DNA of 64,000 nucleotides from Leisingera thetidis (GTDB lineage: Bacteria > Pseudomonadota > Alphaproteobacteria > Rhodobacterales > Rhodobacteraceae). Below are positions 1 to 8,779 of the stretch, piece by piece. The DNA is taken from the NCBI RefSeq assembly GCF_025857195.1, contig NZ_CP109787.1:871501-935500 (forward strand), read 5' to 3'. The notes under the pieces are model-generated. The model made no database searches and was not told where the DNA came from. It saw only the letters and a program-made list of their open reading frames with translations. Every line of letters begins with the position of its first letter. Positions within the stretch are counted from its first letter, which is position 1. A program made the position numbers and the translations under genes.

Positions 1-728
1 AGCTGGGCCCGGGTCCGGGCCATCACGCCCTGGATCTGGCGCGGATTGAGCGCGCCGCCGCGCACCCCGCGGAACAGCGGCGCGTCCGCCTCCTGCGGAT
101 GCGGGCACAGCTCAAGATAGCGCGCCACCGCATCGCGGGCGGCTGGCAGCACCGGCACCACCCGCTCTTTCCGGCCCTTGCCCAGGATGCGCAGCACCGC
201 AGGCAGCGGCGCGTCGCGGCCCTTGAGGCCGAGCGCCTCGGAAATCCTGAGGCCGCAGCCGTACAGCAGCGTCACCACCGCCGCATCGCGCGCCGCCACC
301 CAGGTGGTCTGCGATTGCAGCTCCACCGTTTCCAGCACCGCCCTGGCGGCCTCCGGCGCCAGCGGGCGCGGCAGCTTCTTCTGGAACTTGGGCGAGCGCG
401 CCAGCAGCACCGCGGCCGGCTCGAACCCCTCGCGCCCGGCCAGCCATCGGTAGAAATTCTTGACCGCCGACAGCTTGCGCGCCAGCGACCGGGCGCCGGT
501 GCCGGAGTTGCGCTCGGAAGCCATCCAGGCGCGCATGTCGGCGGTGGTGATCCGCGCCAGCGCGCCCAGCCCCTGCGGGCCGCCGGCATGGGCGGTCATG
601 AAGGCGAGGAAGGCGGTGACATCGCCGCGGTAGGCGGCGAGGGTATTGGCAGAGGCCTCCTCCAGCCCGGCCAGCCGCTGCAGCCACAGCTGCAGGGCGT
701 CGCGGCAGGCCGGGGAGATCATGGTCAT
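1..728 (-). CDS. xerC: Tyrosine recombinase XerC (3' end cut by window edge)
   Basis: Site-specific tyrosine recombinase that, with XerD, resolves chromosome dimers at dif during division. The reverse strand reads about 242 codons from ATG at 728 and runs off the left edge. An N-terminal SAM-like core-binding domain (about residues 8-100, with SANTLAAYRGD) is followed by the catalytic domain, with the first catalytic Arg in CGLRISEAL (about residue 161) and the beta-hairpin Lys in GKGRKERVVPV. The later HxLRH box and nucleophilic Tyr lie beyond the edge and cannot be checked. The ATG overlaps the stop codon of the DUF484 gene (ATGA), so the two are co-translated. A DUF484 partner next to xerC is also the arrangement in gammaproteobacteria. 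XerD is the main alternative; the partner gene favours XerC. Confidence 0.9.
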   Translation of the reverse strand, partial: MTMISPACRDALQLWLQRLAGLEEASANTLAAYRGDVTAFLAFMTAHAGGPQGLGALARITTADMRAWMASERNSGTGARSLARKLSAVKNFYRWLAGREGFEPAAVLLARSPKFQKKLPRPLAPEAARAVLETVELQSQTTWVAARDAAVVTLLYGCGLRISEALGLKGRDAPLPAVLRILGKGRKERVVPVLPAARDAVARYLELCPHPQEADAPLFRGVRGGALNPRQIQGVMARTRAQ

Positions 729-1432
729 GACAGCCAGCAGCGCATCGCCCGCTCGAACACGCCGCCGAAGAAGGTCAGGAGATCGGTGCCCTGCATCGGC
801 GAGAACTGGTGCGGGTCTTCCGAACCCATCACCAGCATGCCGGGCAGGCGCCCGTCGCCGAGGTCCAGCATCAGGCAGGCTTCCGAGCGGATCCACTCCG
901 CCTTGGGGCCGTAGATCCGCGGGCTGCCGGCCTGGGTCTGGCGCAGGGTCACCTTCCGCAGGCTGCCGGGCTGCCCGGCATAGTTTTCGGTGAAGCCGGG
1001 ACCGGCCAGTTTCAGGGAGCCGGATTTGCGCTCCACCTCGGCGCCGCCGGGCTGGGCGGTTTCCAGAACCAGTGCCAGGGCGTGGACGCGCAGGATCTCC
1101 GGCAGGTCCTGTTCCAGGCACGCGAGAAAGGCGGCAAAGTCCCGCGGCTCCAGCAGCCGCAGCACGGCACGGTGGATCAGGTTGGTGCCGGCCAGATTGT
1201 CATAGGCCGCGGCAATGACCGAGCGGTGGGTATCCTCCAGCCGGTCGAGCCGGGCCGCCATCCGCTCCATCGCGATGCCGCGCAGATCAACGACATTGGA
1301 GCCCATCGCCCGCTCATTGGCGGCGACAAGCGCGTTCATCAGGTGCTGGTCCTCCAGCACGGCGTCGGGTTTGGCGAGGATCGCCTCGCGCAATTGGTCT
1401 TCCAGGCTGATTGAATTGCTTGAACTGCTCAT
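725..1432 (-). CDS. DUF484 family protein
   Basis: A 235-residue protein of the DUF484 family, a GAF-like fold of unknown biochemical role commonly encoded beside xerC. The ATG at 1432 was chosen because a purine-rich AAGAG ribosome site lies 7-11 bases upstream; the frame stays open further upstream, but that part reads through intergenic repeat sequence. The N-terminal third is helical (LEDQLREAILAKPDAVLED, then a coiled stretch around MERMAARLDRLEDTHR). The C-terminal part has the GAF-like pattern ending in a conserved LLTFFGGVFERAMR segment. It overlaps the xerC start by 4 bases. The function is not known; linkage to xerC suggests, but does not prove, a role in chromosome segregation or its control. 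Confidence 0.85.
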   Translation of the reverse strand: MSSSSNSISLEDQLREAILAKPDAVLEDQHLMNALVAANERAMGSNVVDLRGIAMERMAARLDRLEDTHRSVIAAAYDNLAGTNLIHRAVLRLLEPRDFAAFLACLEQDLPEILRVHALALVLETAQPGGAEVERKSGSLKLAGPGFTENYAGQPGSLRKVTLRQTQAGSPRIYGPKAEWIRSEACLMLDLGDGRLPGMLVMGSEDPHQFSPMQGTDLLTFFGGVFERAMRCWLS

Positions 1433-1542
1433 GCGTGAACTCTTGCGGCTCCGGACCTCTGGCGGGTTTGGACCTGTGTATAACACGGGATGCAGGCAAT
1501 GCTGCGGAAAAATGCAGCTGTGGCGGAAATTGCTGCGGCGGG

Positions 1543-1654
1543 GGCTCCCGCCCGTCGCCGGTGCATTGGCATGCCCCGCTCCCGTTGGGCCGGGCGCCGG
1601 GCAAATGCCCGGCGCTGCGCCGCAATCCGGGGAGCACGGAGGCGCGGGAAGGCA
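1543..1654 (+). repeat. Interspersed structured element, copy A (short form)
   Basis: It starts with GGCTCCCGCCCGTCGCCGG, then a GCAT/ATGC hairpin, then GCTCCCGTTGGGCCGGGCGCC, followed by a 9-bp hairpin with arms GCGCCGGGC and GCCCGGCGC around AAAT. The first roughly 58 bases match copy B at 60337 almost base for base. The inner right arm (GCCCAA) and a clear right terminus are missing, so this looks like a shortened member; its right boundary is uncertain. Confidence 0.65.
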
Positions 1655-1682
1655 CTGCCTTCCGGACAACGGCTCCGCAAGG

Positions 1683-1712
1683 AAAAAGGCGCCCCGGAAG
1701 CGGAGCGCCTTT
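1683..1712 (-). terminator. Rho-independent terminator of the transaldolase-like gene
   Basis: On the minus strand, an 8-bp stem (AAAGGCGC / GCGCCTTT) with a GC-rich loop is followed by five T residues. It lies 26 bases after the stop codon of the gene ending at 1738. Confidence 0.8.
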
Positions 1713-1737
1713 CAACAGCTCTGATCTGCTTGCCGGA

Positions 1738-2391
1738 TCAGAGGATCTTGATCTCGGCCGCCTTGATGTCGGCAAGAAAGGCGTCCAGGCCCTTGTCGGT
1801 CAGCGGGTGGTTCACCATCGCCTTGATCACGGCGGGCGGCGCGGTGATCACATCGGCGCCGATGCGGGCCGAGTCCAGCACGTGGTTCACCGAGCGGATC
1901 GAGGCCGCCAGGATCTGGGTCTCAAAGCCATAGTTGTCATAGATGGTGCGGATGTCCTCGATCAGCTCCATGCCGTCGAGGTTGATGTCATCCAGACGGC
2001 CGATGAAGGGAGAGATGAAGGTCGCCCCCGCCTTGGCCGCCAGCAGCGCCTGGTTGGCAGAGAAGCACAGGGTCACGTTCACCATGTGGCCCTCGTCAGT
2101 CAGCGTCTTGCAGGCCTTCAGGCCGTCCCAGGTCAGCGGCACCTTGACGGCGATGTTCCCGGCGATCTCCACCAGCTTGCGGCCTTCGGCGATCATGGTT
2201 TCCGCGTCGGTCGCGGTCACTTCCGCCGACACCGGGCCGTCGACCAGATCACAGATCTCCTTGGTCACTTCGATGATGTCGCGGCCGGATTTCTTGATCA
2301 GCGACGGGTTGGTGGTGACACCGTCCACCATGCCCAGGTCGTTCAGCTCGGCAATCGCGCCGATCTCGGCAGTATCTACGAAGAATTTCAT
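1738..2391 (-). CDS. tal: Transaldolase / fructose-6-phosphate aldolase family protein
   Basis: A 217-residue enzyme of the small TalC/MipB (FSA-like) transaldolase family, a class I aldolase transferring or releasing a dihydroxyacetone unit in the non-oxidative pentose phosphate branch. The Schiff-base lysine is in [12 protein letters not shown] (K83). The N-terminal [10 protein letters not shown] and [13 protein letters not shown] are family signatures, and the length fits this short subfamily (about 215-220 residues). ATG at 2391 starts directly at the conserved MKFFVDTA motif. It is divergent from priA and followed by a good terminator, so it is probably monocistronic. Transaldolase and fructose-6-phosphate aldolase cannot be separated by reading alone, because single active-site residues decide this. 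Confidence 0.9.
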   Translation of the reverse strand: MKFFVDTAEIGAIAELNDLGMVDGVTTNPSLIKKSGRDIIEVTKEICDLVDGPVSAEVTATDAETMIAEGRKLVEIAGNIAVKVPLTWDGLKACKTLTDEGHMVNVTLCFSANQALLAAKAGATFISPFIGRLDDINLDGMELIEDIRTIYDNYGFETQILAASIRSVNHVLDSARIGADVITAPPAVIKAMVNHPLTDKGLDAFLADIKAAEIKIL

Positions 2392-2460
2392 GGGGCAGTC
2401 CTTTGGATGGGTTGGCCTCGGTCGTCCCAGCCTTTACCTCATGGGATTACGGGCGGCAAC

Positions 2461-4668
2461 ATGGGCAGCAGCATGAGCGGGCAGGAGTTCTTTCAGGCAG
2501 GCGAACGGGTCGGGGTGCTGACCACGCAACCCCTTGACCGGCTTCTGGATTACCGCGCGCCTGAGGGCGGCTGCTTCCTCGGCGCCTATGTCGAGGTGCC
2601 GCTGGGCCCGCGAAAAGTTCTGGGCGTGGTGTGGGGACCGGGAGCGGGGGATTTCGATTCGGCCAGGCTGCGGTCGGTGATCCGGGTTCTGGACGTGGCC
2701 CCGATGCGCAGCGAGATGCGCCGCTTCCTGGGCAAGGCGGCCGATTACACCCTGACGCCGATGCCCGCGATGCTGCGGCTGGCGACCCGGGCGCCGGGGC
2801 TCGGCGATCCGCCCTCGATGCGCAAGATCCTGCGCCGCGGCGAAGGCGTGCCCGACCGGATGACCGAGGCCCGCACCCGGGTGCTGGAGGTGATGGCGCA
2901 GTATGGCGGTCTGGCTTTCACCCCCCGCGAGCTGGCGGACATGGCGGATGTGACGCCTTCGGTGGTGAAAGGGCTGGTGAAACAAGGCGCCCTGCGCGAG
3001 GAGGAAGCGCCGCGCGACCTGCCTTATCCGCATCTCGATCCGGAGCTTCCGGGCAAGGAATTGACCGAAGACCAGGCCGGGGCAGCGGCGGTGCTGGAAG
3101 AGGCGGTGCAAAGCGGCCGCTATGGCACCACCTTGCTGAAGGGCGTCACCGGTTCGGGCAAAACGGAAGTCTATCTGGAGGCGGTTGCCGCATGTCTGCG
3201 CGCCGGGCGCCAGGCGCTGGTGCTGCTGCCGGAGATCGCGCTGACCGCGGAATTCCTGACCCGGGTTGAGGCGCGGTTCGGCGCGAGACCCGCCGAATGG
3301 CACTCCGGTGCTACCATGACCGAGCGCCGCCGGGTCTGGAAAATGGTCGGGCAGGGGGCCGCACAGCTGGTGATCGGCGCCCGCTCGGCGCTGTTCCTGC
3401 CGTTCCGCGACCTCGGCCTGATCATCGTCGATGAGGAGCACGACACCTCCTACAAGCAGGAGGACGGGGTGCTCTACAACGCCCGCGACATGGCGGTGCT
3501 GCGGGCGGCCATGTGCTCGGCGCAGGTGGTGCTGGCCTCGGCCACGCCGAGCCTGGAGAGCTGGGCCAATGCGGAGGCCGGGAAATACACGCGGCTGGAT
3601 TTGACCTCGCGCTTTGGCGCCTCGGTGCTGCCGGACATGCGTGCGGTGGATATGCGCTCCGAGGACTTGCTGCCCTCGACCTGGATTTCGCCAACGCTGA
3701 AGCAGGCGATGAAACTGCGCATGGAACGCGGCGAGCAGTCGCTCCTGTTCCTGAACCGCCGTGGCTTTGCGCCCGTCACCATCTGCCGCGCCTGCGGCGC
3801 GCAGGTGGCCTGCGACCATTGCGATGCGCGGATGGTGGAGCACCGCTTCATGAAGCGGCTGATGTGCCACCAGTGCGGCGAGACCAAGCCGGTGCCGGAA
3901 GTCTGCCCCTCCTGCGAGGTGGAAGGCAAGATGGCCCCGGTCGGCCCCGGCATCGAGCGGCTGGCCGAAGAGGCCACCTCCCTGTTCCCCGAAGCGCGGA
4001 TTGCGGTGCTGAGTTCCGATCTGTTCGGCTCTGCCCGCGCACTGAAAAGCCGGATCGAGGAAATTGCGAAGGGCGAGGCCGACATCATCCTGGGCACTCA
4101 GCTGGTGGCCAAGGGGCACAATTTTCCGCTCCTGACGCTGGTCGGGGTGATCGACGCCGACCTCGGGCTGCAGGGCTCGGACCTGCGCGCGGCGGAGCGG
4201 ACCTTCCAGCTGATGCGCCAGGTGGCGGGCCGGGCGGGCCGCGCCGAACGGCCGGGCGAGGCTTTGATGCAGACCTTCCAGCCCGAGCACCCGGTGATCC
4301 GCGCCATCCTGTCGGGGGATGAGGAAAGCTTCTGGAAAGCTGAAGCCGCGGAACGTCAGGCCGCCGGCGTACCGCCCTATGGGCGCATGGCCGGGATCAT
4401 CCTGTCGGGCCCGGATCTGGCGGCGGTCTTCGACCTTGGCAATGCGATGGCCCGCAATGACGGTCCCTTGCGCCAGATCGGCGCCCAGCTGTTTGGCCCG
4501 GCCCCCGCACCGATTGCCCGTGTCCGCGGCCGCCACCGGGTGCGGCTGCTGGTCAAGGCCGCCAAGGGTGTGCCGCTGCAGGACGCGATCGGCCGCTGGA
4601 TTGCGCCGCTGCGGCTGAAGGGCGATCTGCGCCTCAGCGTCGATATCGATCCGCAAAGTTTCTATTGA
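2461..4668 (+). CDS. priA: Primosomal protein N' (replication restart helicase PriA)
   Basis: A 3'-5' superfamily 2 helicase that recognises stalled forks and reloads the replisome. About 735 residues from ATG 2461; ATG 2473 gives 731 and is equally possible, since neither has a strong ribosome site. Order: 3'-DNA-binding domain (about 10-110), winged helix, Walker A GVTGSGKTEVY (about 228-238), DEEH box in VDEEHDTSYKQE (about 324), then the paired zinc site CRAC/CDHC and CHQC/CPSC (about 441-485) characteristic of PriA, and helicase motifs V-VI (QLVAKGHNFPLLTLVGVIDAD, then RQVAGRAGRAERPG). The length is normal. It is divergent from the transaldolase-like gene and convergent with the YeeE/YedE gene. 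Confidence 0.96.
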   Translation: MGSSMSGQEFFQAGERVGVLTTQPLDRLLDYRAPEGGCFLGAYVEVPLGPRKVLGVVWGPGAGDFDSARLRSVIRVLDVAPMRSEMRRFLGKAADYTLTPMPAMLRLATRAPGLGDPPSMRKILRRGEGVPDRMTEARTRVLEVMAQYGGLAFTPRELADMADVTPSVVKGLVKQGALREEEAPRDLPYPHLDPELPGKELTEDQAGAAAVLEEAVQSGRYGTTLLKGVTGSGKTEVYLEAVAACLRAGRQALVLLPEIALTAEFLTRVEARFGARPAEWHSGATMTERRRVWKMVGQGAAQLVIGARSALFLPFRDLGLIIVDEEHDTSYKQEDGVLYNARDMAVLRAAMCSAQVVLASATPSLESWANAEAGKYTRLDLTSRFGASVLPDMRAVDMRSEDLLPSTWISPTLKQAMKLRMERGEQSLLFLNRRGFAPVTICRACGAQVACDHCDARMVEHRFMKRLMCHQCGETKPVPEVCPSCEVEGKMAPVGPGIERLAEEATSLFPEARIAVLSSDLFGSARALKSRIEEIAKGEADIILGTQLVAKGHNFPLLTLVGVIDADLGLQGSDLRAAERTFQLMRQVAGRAGRAERPGEALMQTFQPEHPVIRAILSGDEESFWKAEAAERQAAGVPPYGRMAGIILSGPDLAAVFDLGNAMARNDGPLRQIGAQLFGPAPAPIARVRGRHRVRLLVKAAKGVPLQDAIGRWIAPLRLKGDLRLSVDIDPQSFY

Positions 4669-4680
4669 GGCCCTGCAGCT

Positions 4681-4763
4681 GGGGGCTCTGCCCCCGGCCT
4701 GCGGCCTCCCCCGTGATACTTGGGGCCAGATGAAGTACGGATCCCTTGTTCATCTGGCCCCAA
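4681..4763. terminator. Inverted repeats between convergent priA and the YeeE/YedE gene
   Basis: A GGGGGC/GCCCCC hairpin (4681-4695) is followed by a perfect 15-bp stem (4720-4734 with 4749-4763, arm TTGGGGCCAGATGAA) and a 14-base loop. There is no T tract, so intrinsic termination is uncertain; the position between two gene ends suggests a bidirectional 3'-end structure. The sequence resembles intergenic repeats common in roseobacter genomes (from recall). Confidence 0.55.
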
Positions 4764-4804
4764 AGATCCCGGAGCGCGAGGCGGAACCTCGCATGAAATC
4801 CGTA

Positions 4805-5866
4805 TCACGCTGCGGCGCTTCCGGGCCGAGCGCGGGTCAGGGCACTGGTGGCCATCGCCCCGATCCACATGCAGAGCAGCGCCGCCCAGGCGGTGCCTGC
4901 AAAGATCGAGGTGCCGGTGACGCCGGCGCCAATGGCACAGCCGCCGGCCAGCATGCCGCCGAACCCCATCAGCGCGGCACCGGTCATCGCCTTGCGCATG
5001 GCGGCCGGGCCGTCAAAAGCCTGCAGTTTCATTTCCCCGGCCAAAGCAGCGGCTATCATGGCGCCGGCGAACACGCCCGGCACCAGGCCGATGTCGAAGT
5101 CCAGCACCGCGTCCCGGTCGAGGAAGAACATCAGCGTATGGGCGGAAGGCCCGGTGAAAGTGGCGCTTTCGATCTGCACCGGATCGAAGGCGACCCGGCT
5201 CAGCGCGTAGGTCAGCACCCAGCCCAGCGCAACGGCGAACCCGACACCGGAGGCAAAGACCAGCCGGACCGCGCCGATCCGGCTGCGGCGCGCCAGCACC
5301 AGGGCCAGGGCGGCGGTGGCCAGCCCCAGCGCCAGCCCGGCGGCCTGCGGCAGCCCAAGCGCCGCCAGCAGGTCCAGATTGCGCCCGCCTTCGGTGATCC
5401 ACAGGCGGGCCAGCCAGTCGCGGGACGGCGACAGCAGGCCGGACAGGCTCATCTGCGCCACCACCGCAAAGATCAGACCCGAAACGACCGACCGCAGGTT
5501 GCCGGTGGCCGCCAGCACCAGGAGCCGCCCGGAACAGCCGCGCGCCAGCACCATGCCGCAGCCGAACATCAGCCCGCCGAGGATGGCGCCGGACCAGCTG
5601 CCCGGCACCGCCATCATCCGGGCATCGGCGCTCGCCATCAGGCCCAGCAGCTGCGCCGCCTGCACCCAGACTGCCGCGGTGGAGAAGGTCAGCAGCCAGA
5701 CCGCCACCCTGCCGCCCAGCCGGCCGCTGGCAAATTCCACCGTGGCCGCCCGCAGGCAAAACCGCGAGCGCTGTGCCGCCACGCCGAAGACGATGCCCGT
5801 CACGAGGCCCAGCAGCGCCGCCGCAGGCGCCTCGCCAAGGCGGTCAGCCAGGGGAACCAGATCCAT
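4805..5866 (-). CDS. YeeE/YedE family (TsuA-like) sulfur-compound membrane transporter
   Basis: A 353-residue multi-pass inner-membrane protein of the YeeE/YedE (DUF395) family, whose characterised members take up thiosulfate. Three conserved cysteine segments are present: RSRFCLRAA near the N-terminus, FGCGMVLARGCSGR in the middle and GFGGMLAGGCAIGAGVTG near the C-terminus, the Cys pattern of the two pseudo-symmetric halves. About 9-10 hydrophobic segments can be seen. This is the long fused form; some relatives are split into two short genes. No TusA-like sulfur carrier is adjacent. It is divergent from the MFS gene at 6023, and the shared upstream region has a 17-bp palindrome and an FNR-like site. 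The substrate is inferred from the family only. Confidence 0.85.
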   Translation of the reverse strand: MDLVPLADRLGEAPAAALLGLVTGIVFGVAAQRSRFCLRAATVEFASGRLGGRVAVWLLTFSTAAVWVQAAQLLGLMASADARMMAVPGSWSGAILGGLMFGCGMVLARGCSGRLLVLAATGNLRSVVSGLIFAVVAQMSLSGLLSPSRDWLARLWITEGGRNLDLLAALGLPQAAGLALGLATAALALVLARRSRIGAVRLVFASGVGFAVALGWVLTYALSRVAFDPVQIESATFTGPSAHTLMFFLDRDAVLDFDIGLVPGVFAGAMIAAALAGEMKLQAFDGPAAMRKAMTGAALMGFGGMLAGGCAIGAGVTGTSIFAGTAWAALLCMWIGAMATSALTRARPGSAAA

Positions 5867-5890
5867 TGCGCACCTCCAAATTCATGAAGC

Positions 5891-5907
5891 TGCATATGTC
5901 ATGCGCA
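5891..5907. promoter_or_regulatory. 17-bp palindromic candidate operator, copy 1
   Basis: TGCATATGTCATGCGCA: two 8-base arms about a central T, centred 33 bases upstream of the YeeE/YedE start codon. It matches the site at 9172 (TGCATGTGTCATATGCA). The regulator is not known. Confidence 0.5.
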
Positions 5908-5918
5908 AGGGCAGTGTC

Positions 5919-5932
5919 TTGATGCAGATCAG
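5919..5932. promoter_or_regulatory. FNR/FnrL-like half-perfect box
   Basis: TTGATGCAGATCAG matches TTGAT-N4-ATCAA at 9 of 10 conserved positions. It lies in the 156-base region shared by the divergent YeeE/YedE and MFS genes, about 90 bases before the MFS start. One mismatch and no mapped promoter make this tentative. Confidence 0.35.
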
Positions 5933-6022
5933 AGAGCCGCCTGCGGGCGCATCTGCGCGCTGGTGCGAAGGTGCATGTGCAACCGCATCTTGCCTCTCGC
6001 CAAATGCGGTGCGGAGGCGTAA

Positions 6023-7267
6023 ATGCAATGCATGTTCAAACCGATGCCCCTGCATGAGGCGCAAGGCCTCCCGTTCTGGCGCCGTCCCGTGACGCTATTG
6101 TTCCTGATGGCGCTGGCGATGCCGATTGCCTTCAACGCCTGGAGCGCGCTGCTCAACAACTTCGTGATCGAGGCGGCGCAGTTCGATGGTGCCGACATCG
6201 GCCTCTTGCACACGGTGCGGGAGATCCCGGGCTTTCTGGCCGTCGGGGTAATCGCCGTGATCCTGTTTGTGCGCGAGCAGGTGCTGGGGCTGATCTCGCT
6301 TGCTCTGCTGGGGGTGGCCACGGCGGTTACGGCCTGGTTCCCGTCGCTGGGCGGTCTTTTGATGGTGACGCTGCTCAGCTCGATCGGCTTTCATTACTAT
6401 GAGACGGTGAACCAGTCGCTGCAGCTGCAATGGCTGTCCAAGGAGAAGGCGCCGCAGACGCTGGGCTGGCTGGTCGCGGCCGGGTCCGCCGCGACGCTGG
6501 TGGTTTACGGGCTGATCGTGTTGACCTGGGACCGGTTCGATCTCGCCTATAACACCGTGTTCCTGGCTGCAGGCGGCGCGACGGCGCTGATCGCGCTGTT
6601 TGCGCTCTTTGCCTACCCGCAGTTCGACGCGCCGCATCCGCAGACCAAGAAGCTGATCCTGCGCAAGCGCTACTGGCTTTATTACGCGCTGCAGTTCATG
6701 GCCGGTGCGCGGCGGCAGATCTTCGTGGTGTTTGCCGGCTTCATGATGGTCGAGAAGTTCGGCTTCGAGGTGCACGAGCTGACCGGGCTTTACCTCATCA
6801 ACCTGGTGATCAACATGACGGTGGCGCCGATGCTGGGCAAGGCGGTGTCGGTGTTCGGCGAGCGGCGCACGCTGATCTTTGAATACGCCGGCCTGGCGAT
6901 TGTCTTTGCGGCTTACGGCGGCATCTACTGGTTCGGCTGGGGAGTGGTGATTGCAGCGGTGCTCTATGTGATCGACCATGTGCTGTTTGCCCTGGCGCTG
7001 GCGCTCAAGACCTATTTCCAGAAGATCGCCGATCCGGGCGACATCGCGCCCACCGCCGCGGTGGCCTTTACCATCAACCATATCGCGGCGGTGTTTCTGC
7101 CGGTGCTGCTGGGCTTGCTGTGGGTCTATTCGCCGGGCATGGTGTTTGCTCTGGCGGCGGGCATGGCGCTGATCTCCCTGTCGCTGTCGCTGCTGATCCC
7201 GCGCCATCCGGAGCCGGGAAACGAGACCATCTTCAGCAAATACGCCAGCCCGGCGCCGGCCGAATGA
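6023..7267 (+). CDS. MFS transporter, function unknown
   Basis: A 414-residue major facilitator superfamily protein with about 12 predicted membrane segments. The N-terminal half ends near residue 205, followed by a cytoplasmic loop rich in Lys/Arg (HPQTKKLILRKRYWLYY) and a second hydrophobic half. ATG at 6023 is supported by GGAGG five bases upstream. No substrate signature is recognised; it resembles uncharacterised roseobacter MFS proteins. Gene neighbours (YeeE/YedE divergent, prmA downstream after 99 bases) do not define a substrate. Divergence from a sulfur transporter behind a shared regulatory region might mean co-regulation, which is inference. Confidence 0.75.
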   Translation: MQCMFKPMPLHEAQGLPFWRRPVTLLFLMALAMPIAFNAWSALLNNFVIEAAQFDGADIGLLHTVREIPGFLAVGVIAVILFVREQVLGLISLALLGVATAVTAWFPSLGGLLMVTLLSSIGFHYYETVNQSLQLQWLSKEKAPQTLGWLVAAGSAATLVVYGLIVLTWDRFDLAYNTVFLAAGGATALIALFALFAYPQFDAPHPQTKKLILRKRYWLYYALQFMAGARRQIFVVFAGFMMVEKFGFEVHELTGLYLINLVINMTVAPMLGKAVSVFGERRTLIFEYAGLAIVFAAYGGIYWFGWGVVIAAVLYVIDHVLFALALALKTYFQKIADPGDIAPTAAVAFTINHIAAVFLPVLLGLLWVYSPGMVFALAAGMALISLSLSLLIPRHPEPGNETIFSKYASPAPAE

Positions 7268-7366
7268 GCCTTCCCGCCCCGTGGCACCAGCCGCGGGCCG
7301 GGCGGGGCGCTTGACGCGGGCGGCGCGGCAGCCTAGGCGCAGGGCAACAGTTTCAGGAGAGACGCG

Positions 7367-8239
7367 ATGCCCACTTTCACTGCCCTCACCACGCTCCCCG
7401 GAAAAGCCCAGGCCGAAGCGCTGGGCGAAGCCATGGAGCGGCTGAACCCGGAACCCACCGGCGTCGGCGTCTTTGAAATGGAAGACGGCTCCGGCCTGTG
7501 GGAGGTCGGCGGCTATTTCACCGAGAGCCCGGACGAGGCAGGGCTGGCATTGCTGGCGGCAATGCACAAGGCCAGGCCCTTTGCCGTCTCCGAGGTGCCG
7601 GAAACCGACTGGGTCGCCCATGTGCGCCGCGAGCTGGCGCCGGTCGAGGCGGGCCGCTTCTTTGTCTATGGCTCCCACGACGCGGACAAGCTGCCCGCGG
7701 ACCGGGTTCCGCTGCTGATCGAGGCGGCGATGGCCTTCGGCACCGGCCACCATGGCACCACATTGGGCTGCCTCAAGGCGCTGGACCATCTGCTGGACCA
7801 GGGCTTTCGTGGCGGAAAAGTGGCGGATATCGGCTGCGGCACCGCGGTGCTGGCGATGGCGGCTGCCCGGGTCTGGGACGGCACCATCCTGGCCAGCGAC
7901 ATCGACCAGGTGGCGGTTGAAGTGGCCGAAGCAAACCTTAAAGCCAATGGCATGGAAGGCCAGGTCATCTGCCTGGAGGCGGCCGGATTCGACCACCCGG
8001 ATCTGCGGGCGCAGGCGCCCTTCGATCTCATCTTCGCCAATATTCTGAAGGGTCCGCTGGTGGCGCTGGCCCCGGACCTGGCGGCGAATCTGCGTCCCGG
8101 CGGCTATGCGATTCTCTCCGGCATTTTGAACGAGCAGGCCGATGGCGTGACCGAAGTTTATGCACAGAACGGCATCAATCCGGAGCGCCGCGACGAAATT
8201 GGTGAATGGACAACGCTGCTTCTGCGCAAAGCGGGCTGA
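7367..8239 (+). CDS. prmA: Ribosomal protein L11 methyltransferase
   Basis: SAM-dependent methyltransferase that trimethylates ribosomal protein L11. At 290 residues it has the normal two-domain plan: N-terminal L11-recognition domain (about 1-110), then a Rossmann methyltransferase domain with MAFGTGHHGTTLGCL, motif I DIGCGTAVLAMAA (about 154-166) and the catalytic-loop motif NILKGPL (about 224-230, the NxxxxPL variant of the NPPY position). GAGA-type ribosome site 7-10 bases before ATG 7367. A single-copy housekeeping gene. Confidence 0.95.
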   Translation: MPTFTALTTLPGKAQAEALGEAMERLNPEPTGVGVFEMEDGSGLWEVGGYFTESPDEAGLALLAAMHKARPFAVSEVPETDWVAHVRRELAPVEAGRFFVYGSHDADKLPADRVPLLIEAAMAFGTGHHGTTLGCLKALDHLLDQGFRGGKVADIGCGTAVLAMAAARVWDGTILASDIDQVAVEVAEANLKANGMEGQVICLEAAGFDHPDLRAQAPFDLIFANILKGPLVALAPDLAANLRPGGYAILSGILNEQADGVTEVYAQNGINPERRDEIGEWTTLLLRKAG

Positions 8240-8342
8240 TTGATTTAAGTTTGCGGCGAATTTGAATGGTTTGCCGCATTTTCGCCGCATTCCGAACCAA
8301 AGATGGGCCATCCGCTGGTGGGGGCCAGTTCGGAGGCTCGCA

Positions 8343-8687
8343 ATGGGCGAACATCGTGATCAGTTCCAGGCGCGTTTGAAGCAGATCAACCGCAAACATG
8401 AGGCCCTGTCCGGGGGCTATTCGGCAAAACTGCGGCCGGACGGGCTGCTGGTGGTAAAGCCGCGCAGGGTGCAGTCCCGGATCTCGGGGCGCACGCTGGT
8501 GTTCTTTGCGGCGGCGTTTCTGCTGTTCAAGGGCATCCTGATGGCAGCGCTGGGGTTCGGCAGCTACGACGAACGCGTGCAGACGCTGGCAGGCGGCACC
8601 GCGCTTGAGCGCGCCGGTGCCTTTCTGATGCAGGCCGACCCGGTATCCGTCTTTGCCGCACAGAAGATCCGGCCGATGCTTCGCTGA
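8343..8687 (+). CDS. Small conserved membrane protein, function unknown
   Basis: A 114-residue protein starting at ATG 8343, chosen because GGAGG lies six bases upstream. The N-terminal 50 residues are basic and soluble (QARLKQINRKHEALSGGYSAKL). One clear membrane helix follows (about residues 53-76, TLVFFAAAFLLFKGILMAAL), then a roughly 40-residue tail ending KIRPMLR. I do not recognise a named family. It is followed by a strong terminator and preceded by prmA with a 103-base gap, so it is probably its own transcription unit or the last gene after prmA. Confidence 0.7.
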   Translation: MGEHRDQFQARLKQINRKHEALSGGYSAKLRPDGLLVVKPRRVQSRISGRTLVFFAAAFLLFKGILMAALGFGSYDERVQTLAGGTALERAGAFLMQADPVSVFAAQKIRPMLR

Positions 8688-8713
8688 CGGCACAGTCAGC
8701 GAACGGGCTGCGG

Positions 8714-8748
8714 AAAGGCCGCCGGCAGGGGGAGCCGGCGGCCTTTTT
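8714..8748 (+). terminator. Rho-independent terminator after the small membrane protein gene
   Basis: A perfect 13-bp stem (arm AAAGGCCGCCGGC), 7-base loop and T5 tract, 27 bases after the stop at 8687. Confidence 0.92.
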
Positions 8749-8779
8749 CCGTGCCCGGGCTGCGGCGCCGGGCAGGCAA

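Larger units (their letters stand above)
1433..1737. other. Gene-free region with a structured repeat (copy A) and a terminator
   Basis: The 305 bases between the transaldolase-like gene and the DUF484 gene (both minus strand) hold no convincing coding sequence. They contain copy A of the interspersed structured element (about 1543-1654), the fsa-side terminator (1683-1712), and the probable promoter and ribosome site of the DUF484-xerC pair close to 1432. Confidence 0.7.

Noticed and set aside
2434..4656. A 740-codon open frame opposite priA
   Set aside because: Arg/His/Gln-rich shadow; PriA motifs on the plus strand explain the sequence.
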